A stretch of 64,000 nucleotides of DNA from Streptosporangium carneum (GCF_027922005.1 NZ_BSEV01000009.1:84860-148859); one strand, 5' to 3'. Shown: positions 28,426-37,285, numbered from the stretch's first letter. The notes: a model not told the origin generated them from the letters alone. Program-made: numbers and translations.

Positions 28426-29130
28426 GTGACGGAGACAACACGACGTGATGAGATCGCGGCCGGCCTGGCCGAGGTCGAGGCGACCATCGCCCAGGCCTGC
28501 CGGGCCGCGGGCCGTGCCCGCGAGGAGCTGACGCTCGTCGCGGTGAGCAAGACCTATCCCGCCTCCGACGTGCGGCTGCTGGCCGCGCTGGGGGTGAGGG
28601 ACGTGGGGGAGAACCGGGACCAGGAAGCCTCCGTCAAGGCACGTGAATGCGCGGACCTGGATCTCACCTGGCACTTCGTCGGCCAGCTGCAGACCAACAA
28701 GGCCCGTTCCGTGGTCGGGTACGCGGACGTCGTCCACTCGGTCGACCGGCCGCGTCTGGTGAGCGCGCTCAGCCACGAGGCGGTGCGAGCGGGCAGGGAG
28801 GTCACATGTCTGGTGCAGGTGGCCCTGGACGACGATCCGGGCCGGGGCGGCGCCAGGCCGGTGGAGGTGGCGGCGCTGGCCGACGCCCTCGCCGCGGCCG
28901 ACGGGCTGCGGTTCGGCGGGGTGATGGCCGTGGCGCCGCTGGGCGAGGAGCCGGGCAGGGCCTTCGCGAGGTTGTGGGAGATCGCACAGGCCGTGCGGGC
29001 GGACCACCCCGGCGCCGACGTCATCTCCGCGGGGATGAGCGGTGATCTGTCCGAGGCCGTCGCGAACGGCGCGACACACCTGCGTGTCGGTACGGCGTTG
29101 CTCGGTCGTAGAAAGCCCTTCGTCAGGTAA
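28426..29130 (+). CDS. PLP homeostasis protein YggS/YlmE family
   Basis: A TIM-barrel PLP-binding protein without known catalysis, involved in vitamin B6 and amino-acid homeostasis. It has 234 residues. The PLP lysine is in LVAVSKTYP (about K39). HFVGQLQTNKARSV and the phosphate-binding ISAGMSGDLSEAVANGATHLRVGTALLG are conserved. The start is GTG 28426. It follows ftsZ after a 90-nt gap. In many actinobacteria a laccase-domain gene (pgeF) lies between them, and none is here. Confidence 0.92.
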   Translation: MTETTRRDEIAAGLAEVEATIAQACRAAGRAREELTLVAVSKTYPASDVRLLAALGVRDVGENRDQEASVKARECADLDLTWHFVGQLQTNKARSVVGYADVVHSVDRPRLVSALSHEAVRAGREVTCLVQVALDDDPGRGGARPVEVAALADALAAADGLRFGGVMAVAPLGEEPGRAFARLWEIAQAVRADHPGADVISAGMSGDLSEAVANGATHLRVGTALLGRRKPFVR

Positions 29131-29250
29131 TGTCCCTTCAAGTGGACCTTGGCGTCCGCGTATCCAGATAGAGGTCGATCGGTGGTGAGCTCCAAGGGGG
29201 TGCGGCTGCCGCCCCAGGCAGATCGAAGTAAGGCGGAGGAAGAAGTAGCG

Positions 29251-29754
29251 ATGGCCGGCGCGATGCGCAAGATGGCGGTCTACCTCGGTCTTGTGGAGGA
29301 CGACCGCTACGAGAGATACGACAGCTATTCCGACGACGAGTACGACGAGTTCGAGGACTCGCGGAGAGCCGGCGACGAGCGGCCTGGCACGGTCCACGAC
29401 CGCGAGGACGACACCGAGACCGGAGTCCCCGCTCCCCGGCCCGCGACGGCCGTTCTGGAGCGTCGTACGACCGATCTGGCGCGTATCACCACGCTTCATC
29501 CCCGCACCTACAACGAGGCGCGCACAATCGGCGAACACTTCCGCGACGGGACGCCCGTCATCATGAACCTGACCGAGATGGTTGACAGCGACGCGAAGCG
29601 GCTTGTGGATTTCGCGGCAGGTCTTGTCTTTGGCCTACATGGCAGCATTGAACGTGTTACCAACAAGGTGTTCCTGTTGTCCCCTGCCAATGTCGAGGTG
29701 ACCGCCGAGGACAAGGCTCGAATCGCGGAACGCGGATTCTTCAACCAGAGCTAG
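29251..29754 (+). CDS. sepF: Z-ring membrane anchor SepF
   Basis: Links the FtsZ C-terminus to the membrane. It has 167 residues: an N-terminal amphipathic helix ([18 protein letters not shown]), an acidic Tyr/Asp/Glu linker, and the SepF fold from about residue 75 ([20 protein letters not shown] to the terminal FFNQ). The start is ATG 29251, with GGAGGA about 12 nt before it. An in-frame GTG further upstream lacks family support. It is part of the ftsZ-yggS-sepF-yggT-divIVA order seen across actinobacteria. Confidence 0.94.
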   Translation: MAGAMRKMAVYLGLVEDDRYERYDSYSDDEYDEFEDSRRAGDERPGTVHDREDDTETGVPAPRPATAVLERRTTDLARITTLHPRTYNEARTIGEHFRDGTPVIMNLTEMVDSDAKRLVDFAAGLVFGLHGSIERVTNKVFLLSPANVEVTAEDKARIAERGFFNQS

Positions 29755-29839
29755 AGTTCCACCATGAACAGTGACCGGCCGAACGGGTCCCGAAGGGACC
29801 GGGGACGGCGGAACGGAAGAGTGGAGGCGGGCCCAGGCC

Positions 29840-30127
29840 GTGGGGATCGTTAGCGAGATCTTGGTCGCCGTCCTGTCCCTCTACCTCGTTCTGCTGATCG
29901 GCAGAATGATCTTTGAGATGGTGCAGTCGTTCGCGCGCCAGTGGCGTCCCACCGGGGTCGTCCTGGTTCTGGCGGAGGTCGTATACACGCTGACCGACCC
30001 ACCTCTCAAGTTCCTCCGCCGTTTCATTCCGCCACTCCGGTTGGGTACGGTGGCCTTTGACCTAAGCTTCACCATGCTGTTCATTGGGGTCTTGGTCTTG
30101 ATCCAACTCGTGTCCGCGCTTCGTTGA
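29840..30127 (+). CDS. YggT-family membrane protein
   Basis: A 95-residue protein with two hydrophobic helices separated by the family motif DPPLKFLRRFIPPLRLG. The start is GTG 29840, before VSEILVAVLSLYL, with GGAGG 12 nt upstream. An earlier in-frame start would add a hydrophilic stretch not seen in relatives. YggT proteins sit next to sepF and divIVA and are probably involved in membrane or division functions not yet defined. Confidence 0.88.
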   Translation: MGIVSEILVAVLSLYLVLLIGRMIFEMVQSFARQWRPTGVVLVLAEVVYTLTDPPLKFLRRFIPPLRLGTVAFDLSFTMLFIGVLVLIQLVSALR

Positions 30128-30175
30128 TCGGGTACCGTCCTCCGGACAGACTCCAAGCGCGCCAAGGAGACCGAA

Positions 30176-31033
30176 ATGCCGCTGACGCCCGCTGATGTGC
30201 GGAACAAGCAATTCAGTACGACCCGGCTGAGGCCGGGTTACGACGAGGAAGAGGTAGACGCCTTCCTCGACGAGGTCGAGTCCGAACTCGACCGTCTCAT
30301 CCAGGAGAACGAGGAGCTCCGCGCCAAACTGGCGGAGTGCCTGCGGGGCAAGGTGCCCGGCGGAATGGGCATGGCCATGGCGCCCGCCCCCGTGGCCGAG
30401 CCCAAGCCCGAGATGATGATGCAGCAGCCCGAGCCGATCAGGCCCCCCGAGCCGGTGCAGCACCAGCAGCCCGTTCCCGTCGGGATGGGCATGCCCCCGG
30501 CCGAGGACAACATGGACACCGCGGCCCGCGTGCTCGCCCTCGCCCAGCAGACGGCCGACCAGGCGATCGCCGACGCCCGCCGGGAGGCGGACGAGACGGT
30601 GACCCGGGCCCGTCGCGAGGCCGACGACATCCTCGGCAAGGCACGCCGCCAGGCCGAGCAGGTCATCGGCGACGCCCGCGCCCGCGCCGAGACGCTCGAG
30701 CGCGACGCGCAGGAGCGCCACAGGCAGGCCATGGGATCGCTGGTGCAGACCCGTGACGAGCTTGAGCGCAAGGTCGAGGAGCTGCGCAGCTTCGAGCGGG
30801 AGTACCGCAGCCGCCTGAAGCTGTACCTGGAGAACCAGCTCGCCGAGCTGACCGTCGCCGCCGAGAGCAGCGGTGGGTTCCCGATCGTCGGCGGGCCCCC
30901 GGCCATGTCCCACGCGGTGGCTCCCGGCCCGCAGCCGTCCATCCAGGGCGCGGCCAACCCGTTCGGCGGCGAGCCCACGCAGCACTCGGGCGCCTTCCAG
31001 GGTGTGGACGGTCCGCACAACGACCGCCGCTAG
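30176..31033 (+). CDS. divIVA: Polar growth protein DivIVA (Wag31)
   Basis: Coiled-coil protein that marks curved membrane and directs tip growth. It has 285 residues. The N-terminal lipid-binding domain PLTPADVRNKQFSTTRLRPG is followed by a first coiled coil (to about residue 55), a Met/Pro/Gln-rich linker, and a second long coiled coil rich in Ala, Arg and Glu (about 115-220). The start is ATG 30176 with AAGGAG upstream. It closes the division cluster. Confidence 0.95.
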   Translation: MPLTPADVRNKQFSTTRLRPGYDEEEVDAFLDEVESELDRLIQENEELRAKLAECLRGKVPGGMGMAMAPAPVAEPKPEMMMQQPEPIRPPEPVQHQQPVPVGMGMPPAEDNMDTAARVLALAQQTADQAIADARREADETVTRARREADDILGKARRQAEQVIGDARARAETLERDAQERHRQAMGSLVQTRDELERKVEELRSFEREYRSRLKLYLENQLAELTVAAESSGGFPIVGGPPAMSHAVAPGPQPSIQGAANPFGGEPTQHSGAFQGVDGPHNDRR

Positions 31034-31076
31034 GGTGTCGGGTCATTCCCTCTGACCCGTATCCGGGAGTTCCTCT

Positions 31077-32738
31077 GTGATCCTTATCAGCGCTGGTTTG
31101 GTGCTCACGGCCATCGTTCTGCTCATCGCGGGATTCGTGCTGGCCAAACCGTTTCTGGTCATGTGGTCGATCGCGGTCAGTGTGCTGTCCGCGGTCTTCC
31201 TGGTGATCGGGGCGTTGTTGCGCCGCCACGAGTTGTTCCCCGGCGGCGGACGCGCCGGGGCAGCTCCGCCGTTCCCGCAGAAGGGGCCGGTTCCCCAGGG
31301 GCCGCCCACGACGCAGAACCAGCCTCCCGCCGCCCAGGCGCCGCAGACGACGGCGCCCTACGGTGTGCGGCAGACGGCCCCCGTCGCGCCCCAGCCTCCG
31401 CTGGGCCGTCCGGAGGCCGGGCCGTCCGGGCCGGTTCCCGCCGCGAGGCGGGGTCCCCTGGACGACGAGGCGATCGTCCTGGTGATCCCGGGGCGTAAGC
31501 GCTACCACGTCGCGGGCTGCCGCCAGCTGGCAGGCCGGGATCATGAGGAACTCACTCACGAGGAGGCACGGGAGGAGGGCTTCACGCCCTGCACCACGTG
31601 CCTGCCCGAGTTCACCGCGGGGATCCAGCAGAGCGCCTCCCCGGAGGCCCAGGAGCCCGCCGTCCCCTCCCCTCAGGGACCGGGCCTTCCCCGTACGGCC
31701 TCCCAGGAGCCAGGCCCCTCCCGCCCGGGTGAGAGCGGCTCGGGCGACGCCGGCGAGTCCGGCGTCCAGGAGCCCACCGCCCGGTTCGCCTCGCCCTACG
31801 CGCCCGTCACCGCGCCGGGCGACCAGGACGCCCCGGTGACCCGGCCCTACGTCCAGGGTTCCCCCGCTCCCGGCGAGCAGTCCCGCCCCCGGGGGAATGA
31901 GCAGTCGCCGGCCGGACGGGCGACCACCCCGCCGCTCCGCGCGGCGGAGCCCGCCACCGCCTTCCCGGTCAGGTTCCCGGTCCCCGAACCGGAGACCCCG
32001 GCCGACGCCAACGCCACCAGCTGGTTCAGCCGCGACCTGGCCGCATCTCTCGCCTCAGGAGGCGAACCCGCGCAGCCGGGGGCCGAGCCCTCCGCGAAGG
32101 AGCGGGCCGCCGCGGGAGCCGCACCGGAGGAGTCCCCGGACAAGCCGGTCAAGCCGGTCAAGGCCGCTTCCCCGGCGACCGTGGACGAACCCGCCGAGGC
32201 CGGACCCCGGACCGGCGACGCCCGCCCGGAGACGAAGCCGGGAAGCGACGCGGACCCCCGGGCCGACGCCCCCGCCGGGCAGAAGACCCCTGCGCCGTCC
32301 TCGGCGAAGCAGGCGGCCCCCGCGGGGCCCGCCGCCGAACCTGCCCGGACCGCGGAGCCGGTGGAGTCGGCCGAGACCGGACCCGGGCGCGCCGGGCGAC
32401 CGGCGCCGGTCGGCTCCACCTCCGCGAACCCCGCACGGCCGGCCCCCTCGGGCGACAGGCCCGCTCCCTCCGCGGCGAAGAAGCCCTCGGACGGCGACGA
32501 CGAGGGAGCAGAGACCAACCCGCGCGGCATCCCGGCCGTCAAGGACCAGCCCGCCGGCGGCTCGGAGACGGTCAGGATCATCTCGGGCACCCGCCGCTTC
32601 CACAGCCCGGACTGTCCCCTGATCAAGGGCCTCGACGCCATCAAGGGGCTCGAGGGCAGCGGTCTGGAGAGCATGCCTCTGGCCGAGGCGGAGAAGGCGG
32701 GCATGCGCAGCTGCTCGGTCTGCAGGCCCGGCAGCTAG
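31077..32738 (+). CDS. Membrane protein with two His/Cys (metal-binding type) modules
   Basis: A 553-residue protein I do not recognise as a named family. Two hydrophobic helices occupy residues 1-50. Module 1 is H144-x3-C148 followed by C172-x2-C175, with EEAREEGFTPCTTC. A disordered Pro/Ala/Glu/Ser-rich linker of about 330 residues follows. Module 2 at the C-terminus is H509-x3-C513 and C546-x2-C549, with AEAEKAGMRSCSVC. The spacing resembles small Ada-type zinc or similar Cys-rich folds attached to other proteins. Both modules are preceded by a hydrophobic-Arg strand (RKRYH, TRRFH). It starts at GTG 31077, 43 nt after divIVA. A role in DNA, metal or redox sensing is only a guess. Confidence 0.8.
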   Translation: MILISAGLVLTAIVLLIAGFVLAKPFLVMWSIAVSVLSAVFLVIGALLRRHELFPGGGRAGAAPPFPQKGPVPQGPPTTQNQPPAAQAPQTTAPYGVRQTAPVAPQPPLGRPEAGPSGPVPAARRGPLDDEAIVLVIPGRKRYHVAGCRQLAGRDHEELTHEEAREEGFTPCTTCLPEFTAGIQQSASPEAQEPAVPSPQGPGLPRTASQEPGPSRPGESGSGDAGESGVQEPTARFASPYAPVTAPGDQDAPVTRPYVQGSPAPGEQSRPRGNEQSPAGRATTPPLRAAEPATAFPVRFPVPEPETPADANATSWFSRDLAASLASGGEPAQPGAEPSAKERAAAGAAPEESPDKPVKPVKAASPATVDEPAEAGPRTGDARPETKPGSDADPRADAPAGQKTPAPSSAKQAAPAGPAAEPARTAEPVESAETGPGRAGRPAPVGSTSANPARPAPSGDRPAPSAAKKPSDGDDEGAETNPRGIPAVKDQPAGGSETVRIISGTRRFHSPDCPLIKGLDAIKGLEGSGLESMPLAEAEKAGMRSCSVCRPGS

Positions 32739-32788
32739 GCTCCGTCTCCGAACGGATCTCCCGCCCGGAGGCGGGGACGACGTGAGTG

Positions 32789-32818
32789 CGACCGCCGCCT
32801 CGTGGGAGGCGGCGGTCG
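32789..32818 (+). terminator. Terminator after the twin-module membrane protein
   Basis: A 13-bp perfect stem CGACCGCCGCCTC / GAGGCGGCGGTCG with a GTGG loop, about 50 nt after the stop codon. It is the likely end of the division cluster transcript. Confidence 0.7.
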
Positions 32819-33005
32819 TGTCATGTCGGGGGCGACGCCCCGGACGCCTTCGAACCGCTCGAAGCGGCGTCCGGCCGTGTCGCGTCGACGCCGGGTCCCA
32901 CTCACCCGTGGTGACCCCGTTGTTCGACGATCTCTGAAGGCGGACTCCGGAGCGTCAGCCTGCGAATCCGTACAGGAGTCTCACCGCGTCGGCCTGTGTG
33001 ACCTC

Positions 33006-33034
33006 TTGCCGCATCTATCGATTGTCGATAGATT
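33006..33034 (+). promoter_or_regulatory. Operator and probable promoter of the DUF2975/Xre pair
   Basis: CTATCGA-TTG-TCGATAG (33015-33031) is a perfect inverted repeat in the only AT-rich patch of the 325-bp gap. It sits where a promoter is expected: TTGCCG at 33006, and a GATAGA-like -10 overlapping the right arm. A related half-site, GGTCGAT, lies about 20 bp further on. The small Xre protein encoded downstream is the likely ligand. The remainder of the gap shows nothing else. Confidence 0.55.
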
Positions 33035-33063
33035 TCCATCGCTGGTCGATTGAGGGAGAGACG

Positions 33064-33561
33064 ATGGGAAAACTGACAGTGCTCGCGCTGCGCGCCGTGA
33101 TCGTGGCGCTGCTCGCAGGATCGGTGTTCGTGCAGACAGTGATGGTGCCCCTGCTGGCCACCGACATGGAGGAGCTCAGCCCGGACTACGCCTACCTGCG
33201 CACCCCGTTCCTGGCGATCACGGTGCTGGGCGTCGTGACGGCCCAGGTCGTCCTGGTCTGCGTGTGGCGGCTGGTGACGATGGTGCGGCTCGGAACCGTG
33301 TTCTCCCACGCCGCCTTCAGGTACGTGCACATCGTGATCGGCGCGGTCGTGGCGGCCGCCCTCCTGGTCTTCGCGTTCGCGGTCCTCCTTGCGCCGGGAG
33401 AGGCCGTCCCCCCGGGCATCGTCCTGCTGATCTGCGGGGCCGCCGTGGCGGTCCTGGGGGTCGCGCTCGTCGTGCTCGTGCTGCGGATGCTGCTCGCCCA
33501 GGCCGTCGCGCGCGACATCGAGGCGGCGCAGATGCAGGCCGAGCTGGAAGAGGTGATCTGA
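33064..33561 (+). CDS. DUF2975 membrane protein
   Basis: A 165-residue protein with four hydrophobic helices and an acidic C-terminus (DIEAAQMQAELEEVI). It fits the DUF2975 family, which is almost always paired with a small Xre regulator, as here. It starts at ATG 33064 with GAGGGAGAG upstream and shares one base with the next gene (TGATG). Function is unknown. It may sense a membrane condition or modulate the regulator. Confidence 0.8.
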   Translation: MGKLTVLALRAVIVALLAGSVFVQTVMVPLLATDMEELSPDYAYLRTPFLAITVLGVVTAQVVLVCVWRLVTMVRLGTVFSHAAFRYVHIVIGAVVAAALLVFAFAVLLAPGEAVPPGIVLLICGAAVAVLGVALVVLVLRMLLAQAVARDIEAAQMQAELEEVI

Positions 33562-33782
33562 TGCCGATCGCCGTCGACATCGACGTGATGCTGGCCAAGC
33601 GGAAGATGTCCGTGGGCGAGCTCGCGGAGCGCGTCGGGATCACGCCCGCCAACCTGGCGGTGCTCAAGAACGGCCGCGCCAAGGCGGTGCGCTTCACGAC
33701 GCTCGCCGCGCTCTGCGAGGCGCTCGAGTGCCAGCCCGGAGACCTGCTGCGCTGGGAGACCGAGGACGCCGCGGACGGCTGA
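33561..33782 (+). CDS. Small Xre-family regulator (YozG-like)
   Basis: A 73-residue protein that is little more than one helix-turn-helix domain (MSVGELAERVGITPANLAVL, then KNGRAKAVRFTTL) ending in CQPGDLLRWE. It lacks a sensor domain. It is co-translated with the DUF2975 protein and probably represses the pair through the palindrome at 33015-33031. Confidence 0.88.
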   Translation: MPIAVDIDVMLAKRKMSVGELAERVGITPANLAVLKNGRAKAVRFTTLAALCEALECQPGDLLRWETEDAADG

Positions 33783-33786
33783 GGCC

Positions 33787-33834
33787 CGCCGTACCGGCGC
33801 GCACGACGGAGGTGCGCGGTCGTCCGGTACGGCG
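33787..33834. terminator. Hairpin between convergent xre and ileS genes
   Basis: Outer arms CGCCGTACCGG (33787-33797) and CCGGTACGGCG (33824-33834) are perfectly complementary. An inner CGCGCAC/GTGCGCG pair adds to the stem. It can serve both strands. Confidence 0.65.
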
Positions 33835-33861
33835 AGCCACAAGCCCTGGCCGAGGCGGCTC

Positions 33862-36800
33862 CTAGCCGGCGCGGCGGAGCTGGAAGGTCAGGCCGAGGTC
33901 GGCGTCCCGGTGGACGGGCAGGCCGTCGGCGTCGCCCTCGGTGAGGGAGACGGCGAGGACCTCGTCGGCCACCGTGCCGCCCTGGGTGCGCAGGGCCTCG
34001 GCCAGGTCGGCGTCGGCGGCCGACCACCACACGTCGATCCGGTCGGAGATGGACAGCCCCGTGGACTTGCGGGCGTCCTGGAGCAGGCGGATGACGTCGC
34101 GGATCAGGCCGGAGCGGCGCAGCTCGTCGGTGATCGTCAGGTCGAGCGCGACCGTCTCCCCGGTCCCGGTGTCGATCGCCCCGGTCTCCACCGCCCAGCC
34201 GGACTTCGGCTGCTCGGTGACGATCACCTCCTCGGCCGTCAGCTCGACCGTGCCCAGCTCGCCCGCGTCCACCGAGACCGCCGAGCCCGAGCGGAGCACG
34301 CGGGCCAGCACCGCGGCGTCGGCCGAGGTGACGGCCGCCGCGACCAGCTTGGTCTGCGAGCCGAACCGCTTGCCCAGCGCCCGGAAGTTGGGCTTGACCG
34401 TGAAGGAGACCAGGTCGGCCTCGATGCCGCCCAGGTCCTCCAGGCCCTGCACGTTCAGCTCGTCGGCGATCAGGTCGCGCAGCTCCTGGGAGAGTGCGCT
34501 CCAGCCGCGGGCGCCGACCAGGGCGCGGCCGAGCGGCTGGCGGGTCTTCACCCCGCTTGAGGCGCGGGCGGAGCGGCCGAGCTCGACCAGGCGGCGGACC
34601 AGCGCCATCTGCTCCGACAGCGTCTCGTCCAGCAGCTCCTCGGTCACCGAGGGCCAGCTCGCCAGGTGCACCGAGGAGGGCGCGTCGGTGTCGCGCAGGA
34701 CGTCCCAGACGTAGTCGGTGACGAACGGCGTCACCGGCGCCATCAGGCGGGTGACCGTCTCCAGGCACTCGTACAGCGTGGCGAACGCGGAGGAGTCACC
34801 GGACCAGAACCTGCGGCGCGAGCGACGCACGTACCAGTTGGACAGGTCGTCGAGGAAGTCGGCCAGACGCCGCCCGACCCTGGCGGTGTCGTAGTCCTCC
34901 ATCGCGGCGGTGACCTCGGCCACGGTGCGGTGCAGCTCGGCCAGCGCCCAGCGGTCGATCAGCGGGCGCTCGCCGTACGCGGGGGCCTCGGAGAGCCGGG
35001 ACGGCGACCACGACTCGGCGTTGGCGTAGAGGGTGAAGAACGACGCGGTGTTCCAGTAGGTCAGCAGGACCTTGCGGACGATCTCCTCGATGGCCGCGTG
35101 CCCGACCCGGCGGGCCGCCCACGGCGAGCCGGAGCAGGCCATGTACCAGCGCAGCGCGTCGGCGCCGTGCTGCTCCATCAGCGGGATCGGCTGCAGCACG
35201 TTGCCCAGGTGCTTGCTCATCTTGCGGCCGTCCTCGGCGAGGATCAGGCCCAGGCAGAGCACGTTCTCGTAGGAGGACCTGTCGAAGACCAGCGTGCCGA
35301 CCGCCATCAGCGAGTAGAACCAGCCGCGCGTCTGGTCGGTGGCCTCGCAGATGAACTGCGCGGGGTAGGCCTCCTGGAGCATCTCCGCGTTCTGGTGCGG
35401 CGCGCCCCACTGGGCGAAGGGCATCGAGCCCGAGTCGTACCAGGCGTCGATCACGTCGGGCACCCTGCGGGCCTCGGCGCCGCAGGTGGGGCAGGGCAGG
35501 GTGACGTCGTCCACGTAGGGGCGGTGCGGGTCGAGGGCGGAGACGTCCTGCCCCGACAGCCTGCCGAGCTCCTCGAGCGAGCCGACGCAGGTGATGTGCG
35601 AGTCGTCGGCCGAGCAGACCCACAGCGGCAGCGGCGTGCCCCAGTAGCGCGACCGGGACAGCGACCAGTCGACGTTGTTGCGCAGCCACTCGCCGAACCG
35701 GCCCCACTTGATCGTCCCGGGGTACCAGTTGGTCTTCTCGTTCTCAGCGAGGAGCCGGTCCTTGATCGCGGTGGTGCGGATGTACCACGCGGGCAGCGCG
35801 TAGTAGAGCAGCGCGGTGTGGCAGCGCCAGCAGTGCGGATAGCTGTGGTCGAAGTGGCCGCCCCGGTACAGCAGGCCGCGCGCCCGCAGGTCCGCGGTCA
35901 GGCCCTCGTCGGCGTCCTTGAAGAACTGGCCGCCGACCTGGGGGACGCTGTCGAGGAAGCGCCCGTCGGGCCCGATCGGGTTGACCACCGGCAGGCCGTA
36001 CCGCTTGCAGGTGGTCATGTCGTCGGCGCCGAAGGCGGGAGCCTGGTGCACCAGGCCCGTGCCGTCCTCGGTGGTGACGTAGTGGCCGAGCACCACGTAG
36101 TGCGCGCCGGGGATGTCGACCAGGTCGAAGGGGCGCGAGTAGGCGGTGTGCTCGAGCTCGGAGCCCCGGAAGGAGGCCAGCACCTCGGCGCCCTCGCCCA
36201 GGGCGGAGGCGAGCAGCGGCTCGGCGACCACCAGCACCTCCTCCGACCCGGCGGGGCGGGCCGCGACGTAGGTCACGTCGGGGTGCACGGCGACCGCCGT
36301 GTTGGACACCAGCGTCCAGGGGGTGGTGGTCCAGATCAGCAGCGAGGCGCCGAGGTCGGCCAGCGGCCCGGAGACGGCGGGCATGCGGACGTAGACCGAC
36401 GGGCTGGTGACGGTCTCGTAGCCGCCGGGCTGGCCCAGCTCGTGGTCGGACAGACCGGTGCCGCAGCGCGGGCAGTAGGGCGTGATCCGGAAGTCGCGGG
36501 TGAGGAGGTCCTTGTCGAAGATGACCTTCAGCGACCACCAGACGGACTCCACGTAGGACGGGTCCATCGTGCGGTAGGCCTGGGACAGGTCGATCCAGTA
36601 GCCCATCCGCTCGGTCATCTCTTCGAAGGCGTCCACGTGCCGCAGCACCGACTCGCGGCACCTGGCGTTGAACTCGGCGATGCCGTACGCCTCGATGTCC
36701 TTCTTGCCGGAGAGGCCGAGCTCTTTCTCGACGCTGACCTCGACCGGCAGGCCGTGACAGTCCCAGCCCGCCTTGCGGGGCACGTTGTAGCCGCGCATCG

Positions 36801-37026
36801 ACCGGTATCGGGGGAAGAGGTCCTTGAACACGCGGGCCTCGACGTGGTGCACGCCGGGCATGCCGTTCGCGGTGGGGGGACCCTCATAGAAGACCCAGTT
36901 GGGCCCGCCGACGTTCTGCTCGACCGAGCGCTCGAAGACCTTGCCGTCACGCCAGCGGTCGAGCACCTCGTGTTCGAGCGCGGGCAGGGCGACCTGCGCG
37001 GGAAGAGAGCGGAAATAGGCGGACAT
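33862..37026 (-). CDS. ileS: Isoleucyl-tRNA synthetase with GVHH signature (IleS2 type)
   Basis: Class I synthetase of 1054 residues from ATG 37026. The Rossmann entry is YEGPPTANGMPGVHH, so the usual HxGH signature is replaced by G58-V59-H60-H61. KMSKS appears as RKMSKHLGN. Editing domain CP1, the zinc-like Cys pairs (YCPRCG, CPTCG) and the anticodon-binding C-terminal region are present. Swapped GxHH signatures are a reported hallmark of IleS2 enzymes that strongly resist mupirocin. I chose ATG 37026 because GGAGG precedes it and homology starts there. An ATG at 37080 would add 18 residues encoded by the T-box leader. No second ileS is in the window. Confidence 0.93.
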   Translation of the reverse strand: MSAYFRSLPAQVALPALEHEVLDRWRDGKVFERSVEQNVGGPNWVFYEGPPTANGMPGVHHVEARVFKDLFPRYRSMRGYNVPRKAGWDCHGLPVEVSVEKELGLSGKKDIEAYGIAEFNARCRESVLRHVDAFEEMTERMGYWIDLSQAYRTMDPSYVESVWWSLKVIFDKDLLTRDFRITPYCPRCGTGLSDHELGQPGGYETVTSPSVYVRMPAVSGPLADLGASLLIWTTTPWTLVSNTAVAVHPDVTYVAARPAGSEEVLVVAEPLLASALGEGAEVLASFRGSELEHTAYSRPFDLVDIPGAHYVVLGHYVTTEDGTGLVHQAPAFGADDMTTCKRYGLPVVNPIGPDGRFLDSVPQVGGQFFKDADEGLTADLRARGLLYRGGHFDHSYPHCWRCHTALLYYALPAWYIRTTAIKDRLLAENEKTNWYPGTIKWGRFGEWLRNNVDWSLSRSRYWGTPLPLWVCSADDSHITCVGSLEELGRLSGQDVSALDPHRPYVDDVTLPCPTCGAEARRVPDVIDAWYDSGSMPFAQWGAPHQNAEMLQEAYPAQFICEATDQTRGWFYSLMAVGTLVFDRSSYENVLCLGLILAEDGRKMSKHLGNVLQPIPLMEQHGADALRWYMACSGSPWAARRVGHAAIEEIVRKVLLTYWNTASFFTLYANAESWSPSRLSEAPAYGERPLIDRWALAELHRTVAEVTAAMEDYDTARVGRRLADFLDDLSNWYVRRSRRRFWSGDSSAFATLYECLETVTRLMAPVTPFVTDYVWDVLRDTDAPSSVHLASWPSVTEELLDETLSEQMALVRRLVELGRSARASSGVKTRQPLGRALVGARGWSALSQELRDLIADELNVQGLEDLGGIEADLVSFTVKPNFRALGKRFGSQTKLVAAAVTSADAAVLARVLRSGSAVSVDAGELGTVELTAEEVIVTEQPKSGWAVETGAIDTGTGETVALDLTITDELRRSGLIRDVIRLLQDARKSTGLSISDRIDVWWSAADADLAEALRTQGGTVADEVLAVSLTEGDADGLPVHRDADLGLTFQLRRAG

Positions 37027-37037
37027 GACGGGCGGAA

Positions 37038-37069
37038 CCTCCACGCTGGTGCTGGCAGTGGCGTGGAGG
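37038..37069 (-). promoter_or_regulatory. Hairpin that can hide the ileS ribosome binding site
   Basis: Perfect 9-bp arms CCTCCACGC / GCGTGGAGG, loop 14 nt. In the mRNA the distal arm contains the GGAGG that lies 11 nt before the ATG at 37026. Folding would therefore mask the ribosome binding site. It lies directly after the T-box sequence, which is where actinobacterial translational T-boxes place their sequestrator. Confidence 0.6.
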
Positions 37070-37086
37070 GACGAGGCCATGGGCCC

Positions 37087-37285
37087 CGCGGTACCACCCT
37101 CCTTGGCCTTCGGGAGAAGGCCCTCTTCCTTTGGCTCTGCTGCCGGTTCTACTGGGTCACCGCGACCGTTCTTCCGGCGGCTCAGGGGTGATTTTCCCTC
37201 CGGGCATCGCCCCGGGCTCGCACCGTCCCCGGGTCGCTCACGCGAGGGGCTCGGAGGTAGTCGTCCCCATCAACGCCTTGCAGGC
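37087..37285 (-). promoter_or_regulatory. T-box riboswitch controlling ileS
   Basis: The minus strand carries the T-box core AGGGTGGTACCGCG (37100-37087), whose TGGT bulge pairs with the tRNA acceptor end. Stem I starts near GATGGGGACGACTACC (about 37270). The specifier loop GGGAAAATCACCCC presents ATC, an isoleucine codon, at 37192-37190. A GGCCTTC/GAAGGCC hairpin precedes the T-box. No T-run terminator is present, so control is probably at translation, as known for actinobacterial ileS leaders. A weak -10 TATGGT lies at 37295-37290. Confidence 0.88.

Noticed and set aside
34666..37191. An 841-codon open frame antisense to ileS
   Set aside because: It mirrors the ileS codon pattern, has biased Arg/Gly/Val composition and no recognisable motifs. 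ileS is certain.
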